DNA from: Patiria miniata
Lineage: Eukaryota; Echinodermata; Asteroidea; Valvatida; Asterinidae
Reading direction: 5' to 3'
DNA: 64,000 nt
Assembly (NCBI RefSeq): GCF_015706575.1
Contig: NW_024037074.1
Span: 31,423,334 to 31,487,333 of the forward strand
Below are positions 23,955-34,200 of the stretch, one piece after another (within the stretch, counting starts at the first letter, position 1; each line of letters begins with the position of its first letter). The position numbers and the translations under genes were made by a program. Under the pieces are notes generated by a model, which made no database searches, was not told where the DNA came from, and saw nothing but the letters and a program-made list of their open reading frames with translations.

Positions 23955-24232
23955 AATTGTGCTTCTACATAGCGCTTTCCATCGCATGAACAATCTCAAA
24001 GCGCTTTACAACTACTACTACGTTCGAATCAGGCCATGAGACCACGCGGCAGCCGATAGCAGCCCTCAATCGGTCCTCGACCATCGAGGGTACCCAATGA
24101 TACGCCACGATGGAGAGAGGCAACTGTAGTTAAGTGTCTTGCCCAAGGGCACAAACACCATTTTCCTGGCAGGGTTCGAACCCACGCACCTTCGTACATG
24201 AGTCAAACACCGTAACCACTGGACCATGGCGT
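23955..24232 (-). mobile_element. tRNA-derived SINE
   Basis: On the minus strand a tRNA-like head carries an A box TGGTCCAGTGG (24226-24216) and a B box GGGTTCGAACCC (24183-24172), the pol III internal promoter. The body reads TGCCCTTGGGCAAGACACTT. The tail AAAGCGCTTTGAGATTG...GGAAAGCGCTATGTAGAAG (24000-23960) resembles tails shared with L2/CR1-type LINEs. It lies in the intron between exons 7 and 8, in the same orientation as the gene. Confidence 0.85.
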
Positions 24233-24913
24233 TCGTACTCTAAAAAATACTCTAAAATGTCCCGGGGTGGAACCGATACTTTTCCAGTCAAAAGGACACA
24301 TTTCTTGATTAAAAGACTCATTTCCCAAGGGTCCTGGTTGAAGATGACCCAATGGAAGATTCAGAAAAGTGTCATTCCGACAAAAGAAGAAAAGTGTTAT
24401 TTCAACCCCTTGGGACTGAGGTCAAATAATATCCGTTTCTGGGTCGAATCCAACCAGCACTTTTAAGAGAGCACACAACTGTGTCTCCTGTCATGAATGC
24501 ATTACCCGACACAGGAGCTTTCGTCAATAATTAGCCCGCACTTTCTGTCAGAAGGTTGTGCGCCTCCATGCGGAATTGGAAGGTTTTTGTAGGCTCATGA
24601 GTTGTAATTAATGATTATCAACTAACATTATTTTGAATACACGAATATAAAAAATACATGACTATTTCGACTGCAATTAGACGGCCCAAAAGATGCTGCA
24701 AGCTATTTGAATGGACAAATCAGGTCATATATGTGTGGGTTTTTTATTTTTAATCAAGTCACATGAAGTGCGTGGCTGTTTGTCAAGGAATTCATGCAAC
24801 ATCAAAGGTAACAATACTATTGAGGGGGGAAACGTGCACAGAAACTGATATCATTTTGGAAATCTTCGTGTCATGATGAAAAATCCACATGATTTTGGTC
24901 ATGCTATACGTAC

Positions 24914-25040
24914 CTCGGCAACCAAGAAGCTCAAAGCGCAAACATACGTCCTTGTTGAGAGTACATTCGATGTAAACTCGGACTTTTCTGGCTACTACGG
25001 GTTGTGGAAAATACTCGGAGTTATCTTTGTGAAGGAAATC
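24914..25040 (-). CDS. Exon 7: F5/8 type C domain 2, last part
   Basis: 127 nt, phase 0 in, phase 1 out. It encodes VVARKVRVYIEC and closes VCLRFELLGCR. The acceptor is GGTAG|GATTTC and the donor CGAG|GTACG. Confidence 0.85.
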
Positions 25041-26052
25041 CTACCATTGAAAGAATAGCAATAAATAACCTTTCTTGTGCGTTTCTGTTGAAGGATAATG
25101 TGGTAAACACTGGATTTCGATCGTTCCTTACTATTTTTTTTTTCAATGTCTTTCATTGGGGACATCATTATACAAATATCACAATAATTACTAAACCGTT
25201 CAAGTTCAAGCGAAAAGTAGCAAATTATATAAAAACTACAGACATTTTTGAAAGACTAAAGCTAAAACTTATATGGAACTGAACAATAATGTAGGCCTAT
25301 AATAAAATCTTTCTAACCCTCAAAAGACCATATTCATCATCTCTTCCGATCCAAAGGCGATATTAAACCGACTTTCATTTTTGTTTGAATACTTTTTGAG
25401 TGTGTATATTAAAAGCGTAACAGTAGAACAATACTATGTAAAAGTACTTGAAGGTTATGGTAAACATTTGCAAAACATAATCTGATTCAAGGGGAAAAAA
25501 TAAATCTGAAGTTAGTTATTTAAATACTAGCCTGTCGAAATTGTAGCTCTGTGTATATCACACTTTCCCGAAAAATTGTGAAAATGCATGTTGTTGTTTT
25601 TTTCTATACACAAAGCAGATTTGTTTCAATATCACGATGGTTTTGCCTCAGTAATGTCAAGGAAATTGTAATTCTCGTTTTCCCGAAAGTGACATCATAA
25701 TAGCCCTGCGATTCCATAGATTGCTTGATCGTATCAGTTTTACTCTAGGCCCGTCTCAATTCATATCCCAGACGGATTCCGGACAAGTTCGGACAATGTA
25801 TCGGGTATAAGTTGCAGGATATTGAGCAAATACCCGCAGTATAGATATCAGCTATTTCTCCGGATCATGTGGACAAATGCAAAACTTCTTCCGGTCACAA
25901 TGAATGATTCTACCCACAACTTCCTAGGCCCCGACACAGCATAGATCCACATAAAACCTTTGACTTTGAACGTGCACGCGTATGCCACAGTTTCTCATTA
26001 AAGTCACGGTGTGTACTATGTAGGATAGCCGAGTCTGAGTGTCATAGCTTAC

Positions 26053-26197
26053 GTGGATTGTGTGCCATGAACTGCTTTTGTCTGTGAAGCCTACATAGAA
26101 CCCGTCAGTGATTGGCCAATCCGTCATGTTCTCCACCCTGACGCCAGATACAGGGGTAGCATATGCCAGGTCCACCTGGATCCACTCTACGTTACTC
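26053..26197 (-). CDS. Exon 6: F5/8 type C domain 2, middle part
   Basis: 145 nt, phase 2 in, phase 0 out. It contains SNVEWIQVDLAYATPVSGV, the central strand of the fold, and ends SSSWHTIH. The extra intron before WIQVDL is absent from domains 1 and 3-6. Confidence 0.85.
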
Positions 26198-26328
26198 CTG
26201 CCAAAAAAAACCCAATCGTTTTGGTCAAAAGCACAGTCTTAATCATCACTGGACATTGAAAGATACGGGTTTGACGGGATTAGAGCAATTAGAGTGGACT
26301 TAAGGTAATGTATTTCACTTGTTCTTAC

Positions 26329-26488
26329 CCCTGTTCTCCAGCACACCACATGTGACCTTCGTCGTACGCACCGACCACAACTGGTCTAGCTTGCTCAGGA
26401 CCGTAGTCAAAGGCCACGTTGTTGGAGATGTAAATGTTTGCATCGGGGATAAAACCATCCGACAGTCCCAATGGATCCTGACAGAGTG
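26329..26488 (-). CDS. Exon 5: F5/8 type C domain 2, first part
   Basis: 160 nt, phase 1 in, phase 2 out. It encodes CQDPLGLSDGFIPDANI, a variant of the LGMEDG-IPD-ITAS start. The donor is read as GG|GTAAG, which joins in phase with the next exon at Gly. The preceding intron holds the 0.98-kb foldback element. Confidence 0.8.
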
Positions 26489-26785
26489 CTGCAGAGAAAG
26501 CAACCGCGTGAGAAAATCAAAAGTCAATCGTCTATATCCGATACGATGTGTATAACACCTCCTAAAACGAATGTTTCGAAGTTTGGAGACTGGCTCACTG
26601 ACTGGCTGTCGATTGTGAATTATAACTTATAAGTCTCACCTCAGCCCAGAAATATGAAATATGATTCCATGGGTCATTATCAATCAAGTATTCAGCATTC
26701 ATTTTGAACTGCAGTCATCTTTGAGGCGTGTGTGTGTTTTTGTTCAATAGGGATACGTATGAGTACACCTCCTGCAGTGGGCATT

Positions 26786-27771
26786 CATCTATATATATAA
26801 GAGAGAAGTTTACTCGCCCCCGAGACGATGTTTGCTCCTGAAAGGATCCGAGACCGCGGGCTCCCGCGGCGCCAAAATCGCTCCACGTCCGTGGAAAAAT
26901 GCGGAGGGTGTCTTCCGCCGGGTCGGACGCTTCGGGTCGTCCTGATTTTCCCGTACGGTCCGGCGATCCATTTCGTCGATTTTTCGTGACTGCGTTTTGC
27001 GCAGGAATTTGCCGTCGTGTGCGCTTTCACGTTGACTGCCTGGCCGCCCCCTGTGCTGGCTTTTTCTGCGTGTCTAGACTGTGCGAGGTCAGCGGCTTCG
27101 ACGTAGGGGTTGCGTTTACGTGTTCTACTTGACTGTTTTGCAAAAGAGTCCACCAAACGGTAGCATGGGGTGACCTTGGCAAAATATTTTTTCTCCATGG
27201 TGCGTGGCCATCAAGTGTTCCTATTCTTTCATATGCTTCGCTTGCCGCCCCTGGCCGAGTGCAACGAATACTCAGAAGGACCACACATTAGTATGCCTTG
27301 CGCGGTCTGACCAATCGAAAGTCTACACTGCGTAGTACTTCCGAGCTATGCGTAAAACCGTCGATGGCAACGCGTACTGCAGCCTGCTACACACCCTGGA
27401 AACGAGGTTGGGTCTACGGTGCTCGCTATTTGCAGCGCAAGCATGTGACGTGGTATAGTGCTCTGTTGCTTCCATCATGTGTTTACAGCTCCATGCATCA
27501 ACCAAGGCTGACCGTTGTGAGTTCGCTGCCCGCCACGTATAATTCAGTGTCGCGTTATAATTTCAGGAGCCTGTTTGGGATCAACGAAGGATCGATGCAT
27601 TGCTTCAAATATCGCGATCTTAAACGCAGTCACAAAAAAAATCGACGAAAAAGTGTCCGACCCGGTGCAAGACACCGTCCACATTTTTCCACGGACGTGA
27701 AGCCGCGGTCTCGGATCCTTTCAGGAGCAAACATTTCTCGGAGGCCGAGTAAAACTTGCTCTTATATAGAT
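26786..27771. mobile_element. Foldback TIR element, 0.98 kb, GC-rich
   Basis: The left end (CATCTATATATATAAGAG) and right end (CTTATATAGATG) are inverted. Homology between the arms runs inward about 200 bp: TTTGCTCCTGAAAGGATCC, GAGACCGCGG, ACGTCCGTGGAAAAATG, GGGTCGGAC, GTGACTGCGTTT all recur inverted near the right end. No transposase is seen and no target duplication could be fixed, so the superfamily is open. It sits in the intron before exon 5 and is much richer in GC than the intron around it. Confidence 0.75.
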
Positions 27772-28150
27772 GGTTGAACCAACTTGAATAAAAGTTGAAT
27801 CGACTTTTTCCTCGCAGACGGTCTCGCAAATTATAAGAAGTTCAAGTTTACGTTTGTTGAAGAGTCCAATACTGAAACTTAATTATGACCTTCCTCCATG
27901 ATTCAGACCGTTTGTAATTTTATGGTAACACTCAACATTTTCATTTCAAATGACACCTTCACCTTTTATTGCATTATGATTTATTGTCAAAACTGTACAA
28001 CCAGCCTTCGCCTGTGTACTACACTAACCTTTTCACTACGTTTTCCAAATGCGACTGCCTCACAAAATGCCAATTTAACAGACCAAGGGCAACATTTACA
28101 GACAGTTGCCACGGTACATAATTATCATGTGCGTAAATCGACGGGGGACA

Positions 28151-28240
28151 GGGGGACCCCCCCCCCCCCCCCCCACAAACACACACACACACACACATTT
28201 TGAGGCGGGGGACATTGTTTGGTCCCCCCCCCCCCACTTT
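28151..28240. repeat. Low-complexity poly-C and (AC)n tract
   Basis: Long C run, an (AC)n stretch, then a G-rich stretch and a second C run. The two C runs give the overlapping short open frames seen on both strands here. Confidence 0.85.
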
Positions 28241-28530
28241 TTCTTCCCCGAATAAAAATATTGTAGCCTACAATAATGATTCTATTGCTCAGAATACATG
28301 TAGCTGATTCAATTACTCAAAACTCAAAACTTTAAAAGATTATCTTTTGCTCAAATTGGTTTTAGTGGTCAGAAATTGCCTCAGATCACACCACAGAAAT
28401 TGCTTTTCTATAACTGCATGTCTCCCCAACTATATCCCCCATTTACATTTAACTCCCCACATTTTCATCCCCAACACTACGCCCTACCCGATCTATGATC
28501 GGGTAAATCAGCTTGTTATGAATAACGTAC

Positions 28531-28672
28531 CTTTGCAGCCCAAAAGGTCAAGAAGGAAACAATCGGAGTATAACTGGTGACTCTCCAAGCGAAAATAGCG
28601 CGCCACGATAACTTCGTCGAGTAAGATCTCAAAGGTGTGATGTACTTGGGATGTGGTCTCATCTAGTGAAAG
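28531..28672 (-). CDS. Exon 4: F5/8 type C domain 1, last part
   Basis: 142 nt, phase 0 in, phase 1 out. It carries VARYFRLESHQ and ends FLLDLLGCK, the usual ARY(I/F)R...R-E-L-L-G-C close of a discoidin domain. Two Harbinger-type MITE copies lie in the intron before it. Confidence 0.85.
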
Positions 28673-29061
28673 CTGTATAACAAAGTAATGAACTAACGTG
28701 AAGCAAACGTAATTTTAAGATGATTTTTAAAACAAAGATTATTTTTAATTTTGAAATTCCCATTTTTCAAAATTTATTTTTCATTCATTCATTCAATATT
28801 ATTGTTAACGCTGAGCCTGTGGGTGTTTTTCGTATTGAAATAATGCCTGCTGGACTGCTGTTGGCCAGTTGTATCAACTTATTTTATTTTATTAATACTG
28901 AAAATAATATGGCTATCTTCTATACATGACAACCCACAGACCGATTGTACGTCAATATACATGCATTTTGAAGACGCCATGTTATTATAGAGAGGTTTGG
29001 CAATCGAAGGTTTAGGCCTAGGCATTGCGCGCTGGATAGGTCAACGGTGGACGTCTTGTTA

Positions 29062-29253
29062 AGCCCGGTTCATACTTCATGCAAATGCGAATGCAAAAGC
29101 GAATTTGACGTCATAAAACATTTGCTGCGAAATTCGCCCGAGTTGAAATATGTTTAACTTTTACGAATTCGCAGCGCGAATACTTGCCACGACGTCACAA
29201 ATTCGCGTTCGCTTTCGCTTTCGCTTTCGCGCAGAGTATGAATTAACCGGGCT
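29062..29253. mobile_element. Harbinger-type MITE (192 bp), TTA target duplication
   Basis: Starts AGCCCGGTTCATACT and ends AGTATGAATTAACCGGGCT, flanked by TTA on both sides (29059-29061, 29254-29256). The interior is rich in GCGAA/TTCGC words and GACGTCA. The 3-bp TWA duplication is the mark of the PIF/Harbinger superfamily. A sister copy with TAA duplication is at 39093-39273. Confidence 0.85.
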
Positions 29254-29426
29254 TTACTCGCGGCACGGATATATCGCGCGCTACGCTACGGTCAGTTTTC
29301 TCCCTCTTTTTTGAGGATGAACTGCTGAACACGAAGATGCCGCTTTTCAGTGTTTCAAAGCAGGACTAGCCGGAGATACGAGGCTGTCATCAGAGGCTGC
29401 CATTTTGGATTACTACTTTATGGTTA

Positions 29427-29607
29427 CGGTTCATACTTCATGCGAATGCGATGCGTATTTGACGTCACGAAGCATTCGCTGCCAAAGAAGTCCGACTTGA
29501 AATGTGTTCAACCTTTGAGAATTTGCAGCGCGAAAACCTGTCCTAACGTCACCAAAAAAAAATCGGATTCGCGTTCGCTTTCGCGGAAAGTGTGAACTGG
29601 CCTTGTC
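29427..29607. mobile_element. Degenerate copy of the same Harbinger-type MITE
   Basis: GGTTCATACTTCATGCG at the left, TTCGCGTTCGCTTTCGCG and AGTGTGAACTGGCC at the right, with the same internal GACGTCA and GCAGCGCGAA words. The ends are eroded and no target duplication is visible. Confidence 0.7.
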
Positions 29608-29763
29608 CCCGCTTGGATGCGAAACCTCTCCATTACCAACAAAACTCGACTATATTATGTTTTTTGTTTAATTTGTATATGGGTGCTGTGATGAATCGCT
29701 TGGTGCAATGCTGCGAGAGATACATTAAAATACCCATATAAATGATCATGGTAATTCACTTAC

Positions 29764-30041
29764 TTCCTGATAGGAACCCCAGGTCTGGTTGCTGTAGTGA
29801 AGCTCCATGTAACCAATCGGGAGCGATGATACCAGAAAGTCTCCGTGCGGCTCAAACTGCAGCAAGACTCCAGCCACTCGCTCTGGTCTGCCGAGGTCTA
29901 CCGAAATGGACGGCTCTTGGTTTAATGGGCAAAGCCTTATCTGGTCGTTGACTCGAGTTGAAGGTGCCTCCTGACCGATGACAGAAGAAGGGTCCCACAC
30001 GTTGCGTTTCCCAATCCCAAGTGGCTTCATATCGCACGGCT
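29764..30041 (-). CDS. Exon 3: F5/8 type C domain 1, first part
   Basis: 278 nt, phase 1 in, phase 0 out (GAA|GTAAGTG). It opens with CDMKPLGIG, the start of the domain, and contains PSISVDLGRPERVAGVLLQF, matching the W-I-Q-V-D-L-G...V-T-G-V core of the family. It ends with YMELHYSNQTWGSYQE. The domain is completed by the next exon. Confidence 0.85.
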
Positions 30042-30271
30042 CTGCAAACCAAGAATCAGGAGATTCCCAAGTTGTGAGTGTACCACAATATTTCATGTAC
30101 CCATTATAGACATTACGTGATTTTGCTTTTGTTAAAGTGATTATATTTGTATGTCGATTACTTCTTTGCAATGATTAAAATCTTCCCAGATCGCAGACTC
30201 GCGGGAGATATCTTTCGCAGTGGGTATCGGTAAGATACGTTGTTTGAGTCAGCTTATTATTTTGTTCTTAC

Positions 30272-30511
30272 CTGGGCACTTCAAGAAGGTCCGTATTTCA
30301 TCGGCGTCATTACCGATGACCATCTCCTTGATGTAAGTGCTTCCAGGCACTTGCTGGCCCGTCTCCAAGACGTTGACTCCGCCTAGATAAAAGCCGGAGC
30401 AGTTACACTGGTCCTGTGTGTAGGATGTCAGGTGAGCACGACCATGGCCGTTGCTTGTAGGTTCCTGATGATTCCCAATGGAACATGCTGCTCCAAATAC
30501 CGCAGGTATAC
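30272..30511 (-). CDS. Exon 2: end of signal peptide and N-terminal Cys segment
   Basis: 240 nt, phase 1 in and out, between CTTTAG and CAG|GTAAG. It encodes the end of the signal peptide, then a segment with Cys in ACSIG, CNCSGFYLGG and FLKCPG. I do not recognise this segment. Its symmetrical phases make it a self-contained module, about 70 residues after signal cleavage. Confidence 0.8.
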
Positions 30512-31252
30512 CTAAAGGTCGATGCAGTGGAATTTTAATGTGATCTTTAAAATACCTCCTTATAAGCCCTCTGGAAAGTCCCGGCCAGATTTGACCCAGA
30601 AGCCAGGTCTTCTTAAAGGTCCTAAAATGGCGCTTCTCTTTTATTAATGTGTCCGGCTCAAAGTTACCCCGCAAAATTCACCGAACGATTTTACCGGACG
30701 CGATGTTCATGTTAACCAATCAGATTCACGAAGGAAGTCACATGATTCAAAATAGATGGCTGCCATTTTGTCATCATGTGACTGGTCATCATGTGACTGA
30801 TAATCGTGTGACCATGGGAATTGGGCACGAGCGCGATTGACGTTACGGTCTAAACGCAACGGTGAAAAAAAACCGTACTGGTGAATCGGTAAAATCGGAA
30901 AGATGTGTGTCGGGTTTTAACAGGTACCACAAGTGCTGTCGCTATTGAAGGGGGCTTGCAAGATATAATTAATAGCATGCTGGGACTAGGTCAATGTAGA
31001 AGGGCATTAAAGACGGCTAATATATATTTCAAAGGATATTATTACCAGAAAGCAAAGCTTTTTCCATGCACGCACCTTACTTGTAAAGACGTTCGACGTC
31101 ACTGGTAGAAAACATTTAGAATCACGCGTTTTTAATTTTAGTTGCACGATATTCTTCTTCTTTTTGATATTTATTTTTTACGTTTTACGTTTTAGGTTCC
31201 CGTCCGATAATTCGTATAGTTCAAGCACACGCGTACCTGGAAGTGAACTTAC

Positions 31253-31292
31253 CTGTTAAGAAAAACAGGAGTAGCAGATGCTTTGCTGCCAT
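31253..31292 (-). CDS. Exon 1: start codon and signal peptide
   Basis: ATG at 31292-31290 opens MAAKHLLLLFFLT plus one base, then the donor CAG|GTAAG. With the next exon it gives a hydrophobic signal peptide ending near IPAVFGAA. An acceptor-like TTTATGCAG ends at 31297, four bases before the ATG, so a 5' UTR exon may lie further upstream. The frame stays open upstream to another ATG at 31427 through a poly-G tract; I prefer the internal ATG because it directly begins a signal peptide. The Kozak context is weak (T at -3, G at +4). Confidence 0.75.
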
Positions 31293-34200
31293 CGACCTGC
31301 ATAAACAACAAACAATAACTAATAAACGACGAGACCAAGGGCGTAAATCCCGGAAGAAGAGGAGGATAAATCCCCCCCCCCCCCCTTCCACAGACGTAGA
31401 CACACATTTTACAATGGGATGGGCCATTGGATCATCCCTCAGATTTATTTTGTAGTGAAAAATATAAAAAAATGCAAGTTATTTTTTTTACATTTAGGGC
31501 CCTAAACATCCCAAATGCATTAACACTGATAAAGCATGAGCGAACAGTAAAACAAGCTTTAAAGGCGTCGTTTTGATGTAAGGTTAACAGTGCGTTATCA
31601 AGTTTGCATAAGATGCACATTATTTTGTATCGTGAAAAGCGATAGTTTACTACGCTTCACTTCCTTAAAGGAAATATGAAAATTATTTTGCAAACAAAAA
31701 ACCTAGGCAAACCAAATCATTATGAAAACCATTAGTGGAATGTTAGTGAAAGTCTAAAGCATCCCGTGAAATCATGAAACCTGGTGTGTTGACATGCTGA
31801 AGAAAAGTGGTATTTTTCGGGCCAGCGTTGTAAAATAAAACTGGCTTTTTTTCATATACTGCCCCCAATTTAGATAACACATATCAGAGTTGATAATTTA
31901 TAAACTGTGGTTTCCTGTAGAGGAATTTTATTTGATTTCAAGCCAGAATTTAGGCTAATGTCACGGTGCACTACAGGGTGTCCCAATAAACACTGTGCAT
32001 GAAGAAATCGAGCGTCAGCGTTGTAGACCCTTTAGACGTTCTTTGTTGACATGCTTAACTACAGGATTGTGGACGAGGAAAATCATATAGCCTTACAAAA
32101 TCAACGATATTTCTGGTTTGAATTGATGGATTGCCTTGATATTTTCACCTATCATAAACAACACCATAGGCTTTAAAATAATATAACATTTGATTAGTTA
32201 GTATGGCCATCTTTTGAGCAAATCAGCGACTTCTTCATGCATAATGTCTTTTGGGGACACGCTGTACAGGTCTACATCATGTTTAATATCTGTTGCCTTG
32301 ATATATTTTAAGAGGAAAAGTGTTGTTCTATATTGTCGCTGAAGGCAGTCCACTGCATTTGCATTTGGACAATTTACAGGCGTTTGGTATAACCTTGTGC
32401 TGCAAATTATGGAACCTCATCAGAGCTTTTTCGATGCAGCCTTGCAGACTGTTTTGAAGTTACCATGGAAATACAGGTGTATATTTAGCTTTTGTTTATT
32501 GGGTTTTAGTGAGAACCGTAGCAATAGACCTAATATACGTGTTTAGAAGAGCTGTCGAGCGCATATCGATTGAAGGCCTGGTTATGGCAATCGCTAAGTG
32601 CCCGGCTGCACAGCAATGGATGCCTAGTACCTTGCCGCAATAACAATAAAATTGTCACGTTTTATTACATTTCTTTACCCATGGTGTGCCAAAATGGTCT
32701 AAAACTGGTTTCCATTGGGACCATCCATACACTACTAATGGCTATTCACACCTTTACAAATATAATGCATTTCACATACGATACAACACAATGAAATAAA
32801 ATAAAAAGCACATGGGATTACTGCATGACTATACGAATGACAATACACATGTACAAATGCAATACATTACAAAAACAATACACCACAATGAAAATGAAAT
32901 AAAAAACATGCGAGAATACTGCATGATTGTAAAGCAACTATTATACTATTGCACAACATTACAAAGAAACATATACAGTTTGAAACGACATCCCTAAGGT
33001 GATTTAAGTTTACACGAGGAATTTTGACATTTCTTGTGATATCACAAAAAAACACTTGACTGTAATTCTATACATTCGCTGATAACGGGAACGGTGAAAA
33101 ACCAAACGTTCTGTTCTATCTACCCTGTGTGATTTGTCCTCACAAGCAGATTCATTAAGAAATAACACATTTGCATAAAATAGTCAACCTGGTATTTGTT
33201 TTCAGACCTAAAACAAAAAAGGCAATTATTGGTGTTCAAGTTACAGCTTGGTTTCAAATCCCCCAAAAAAATTACACCGTGGCATTTCTTTTCCTAAAGA
33301 AACGTTGTAGTGAAACTTGGAATTTATGGGTAGCAATTAGATAAGGCATTTCTTAAAGGCATATTAGGATCATTTACTCTTCGCGCGTCTTGTTCGTTTA
33401 CAATAATAACTTCATTCAATACCAAAAGAAGGATGTTAAACCTAACAAGTTTTCAGTTCATATGATACGCCTGTTAAACTTTTCTAGATCAAGATTTTGA
33501 TCATTATATACAATTTCGTCTATACACGTAGATCTCTTTGTTTGGAACAATCAGTCAATTAAAATTGAAATGGTTCAGAAAAGAGCTCTCGTGTCCATCT
33601 AACCAGGGCTAAAACTACAACCACTGCATATGAGAGGCATAGCGAATTATGTAAGTCGTATTTCAACAAATTCAAAGTTAACAGTTATAAATTACATCAC
33701 CTACTTCGAACTCCCTGTCTAATGAATTATATTTTAAAATCTGCTCCTCATTTCCCTTCTCCTCGCACCCGATCAAACAGGTTTAAGAATTATTTCGTCC
33801 CGTGTATTTAATCAATTACATTTGGGTTTTAATGGGTTTTTTAATGTTGATTTCCAGTGAACCCCCACATTTATAATGTTCTTGTACCTATTGTTAGTAA
33901 CATTGCTAATTTTAAGCTTGCTTAGAGTGTGACTTGTTTGTGACTGATCAACTGTCTGAGCATGAAGGTGTGATACTTTGTTGGCTTCCTTTTAGCATGT
34001 CTGTTTCTTTGTTGGGGTGTCTTTCTGTTTGTATGGTTTGTTTGTTTGTTTGTTTGATTGATTAACTTTCCTTTTTGATTGTTTGTCAGTTGCTGTCAGT
34101 TGTTGTACGGTTGGTGTTTGCAAGCTGTTTGGTTTGGTTGGTGTTTTTTTTCTACCCGACGTAACTTAATTACAAGTTATTACATGATTTTGACTGTATA

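Larger units (their letters stand above)
7699..31292 (-). other. Gene: secreted protein with seven F5/8 type C domains and a CASPR-like C-terminal segment
   Basis: Twenty-one coding exons, read from the high coordinate down, splice to 4137 nt (1378 aa plus stop). Every junction has GT/AG and agreeing phase. Residues about 1-21 are a signal peptide. Residues 22-93 are an unrecognised Cys-containing segment. F5/8 type C domains follow at 94-233, 234-377, 378-529, 530-685, 686-845, 846-1006 and 1007-1173. A fibrinogen-like segment of the kind found in neurexin IV/CASPR proteins occupies 1174-1378. Most domains begin and end with Cys. Introns between domains are phase 1 up to the last domain, the mark of module shuffling. 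Known F5/8 C domains bind lipids, glycans or proteins outside the cell; the partner here is unknown. There is no membrane segment, so secretion is inferred. Introns hold many transposon remnants. Confidence 0.85.

Noticed and set aside
26785..27777. Several 60-159 residue frames on both strands
   Set aside because: They are inside the GC-rich foldback element, where low stop frequency makes long chance frames; the arms mirror each other.
31221..31427. Longer N-terminus beginning at ATG 31427 in frame with exon 1
   Set aside because: Runs through a poly-G tract and would bury the signal peptide; an acceptor-like site lies four bases upstream of the internal ATG.
33540..33760. Possible LINE 3' remnant (short stretches resembling the RT thumb region)
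   Set aside because: Too broken to align by eye; several stops and no catalytic block.
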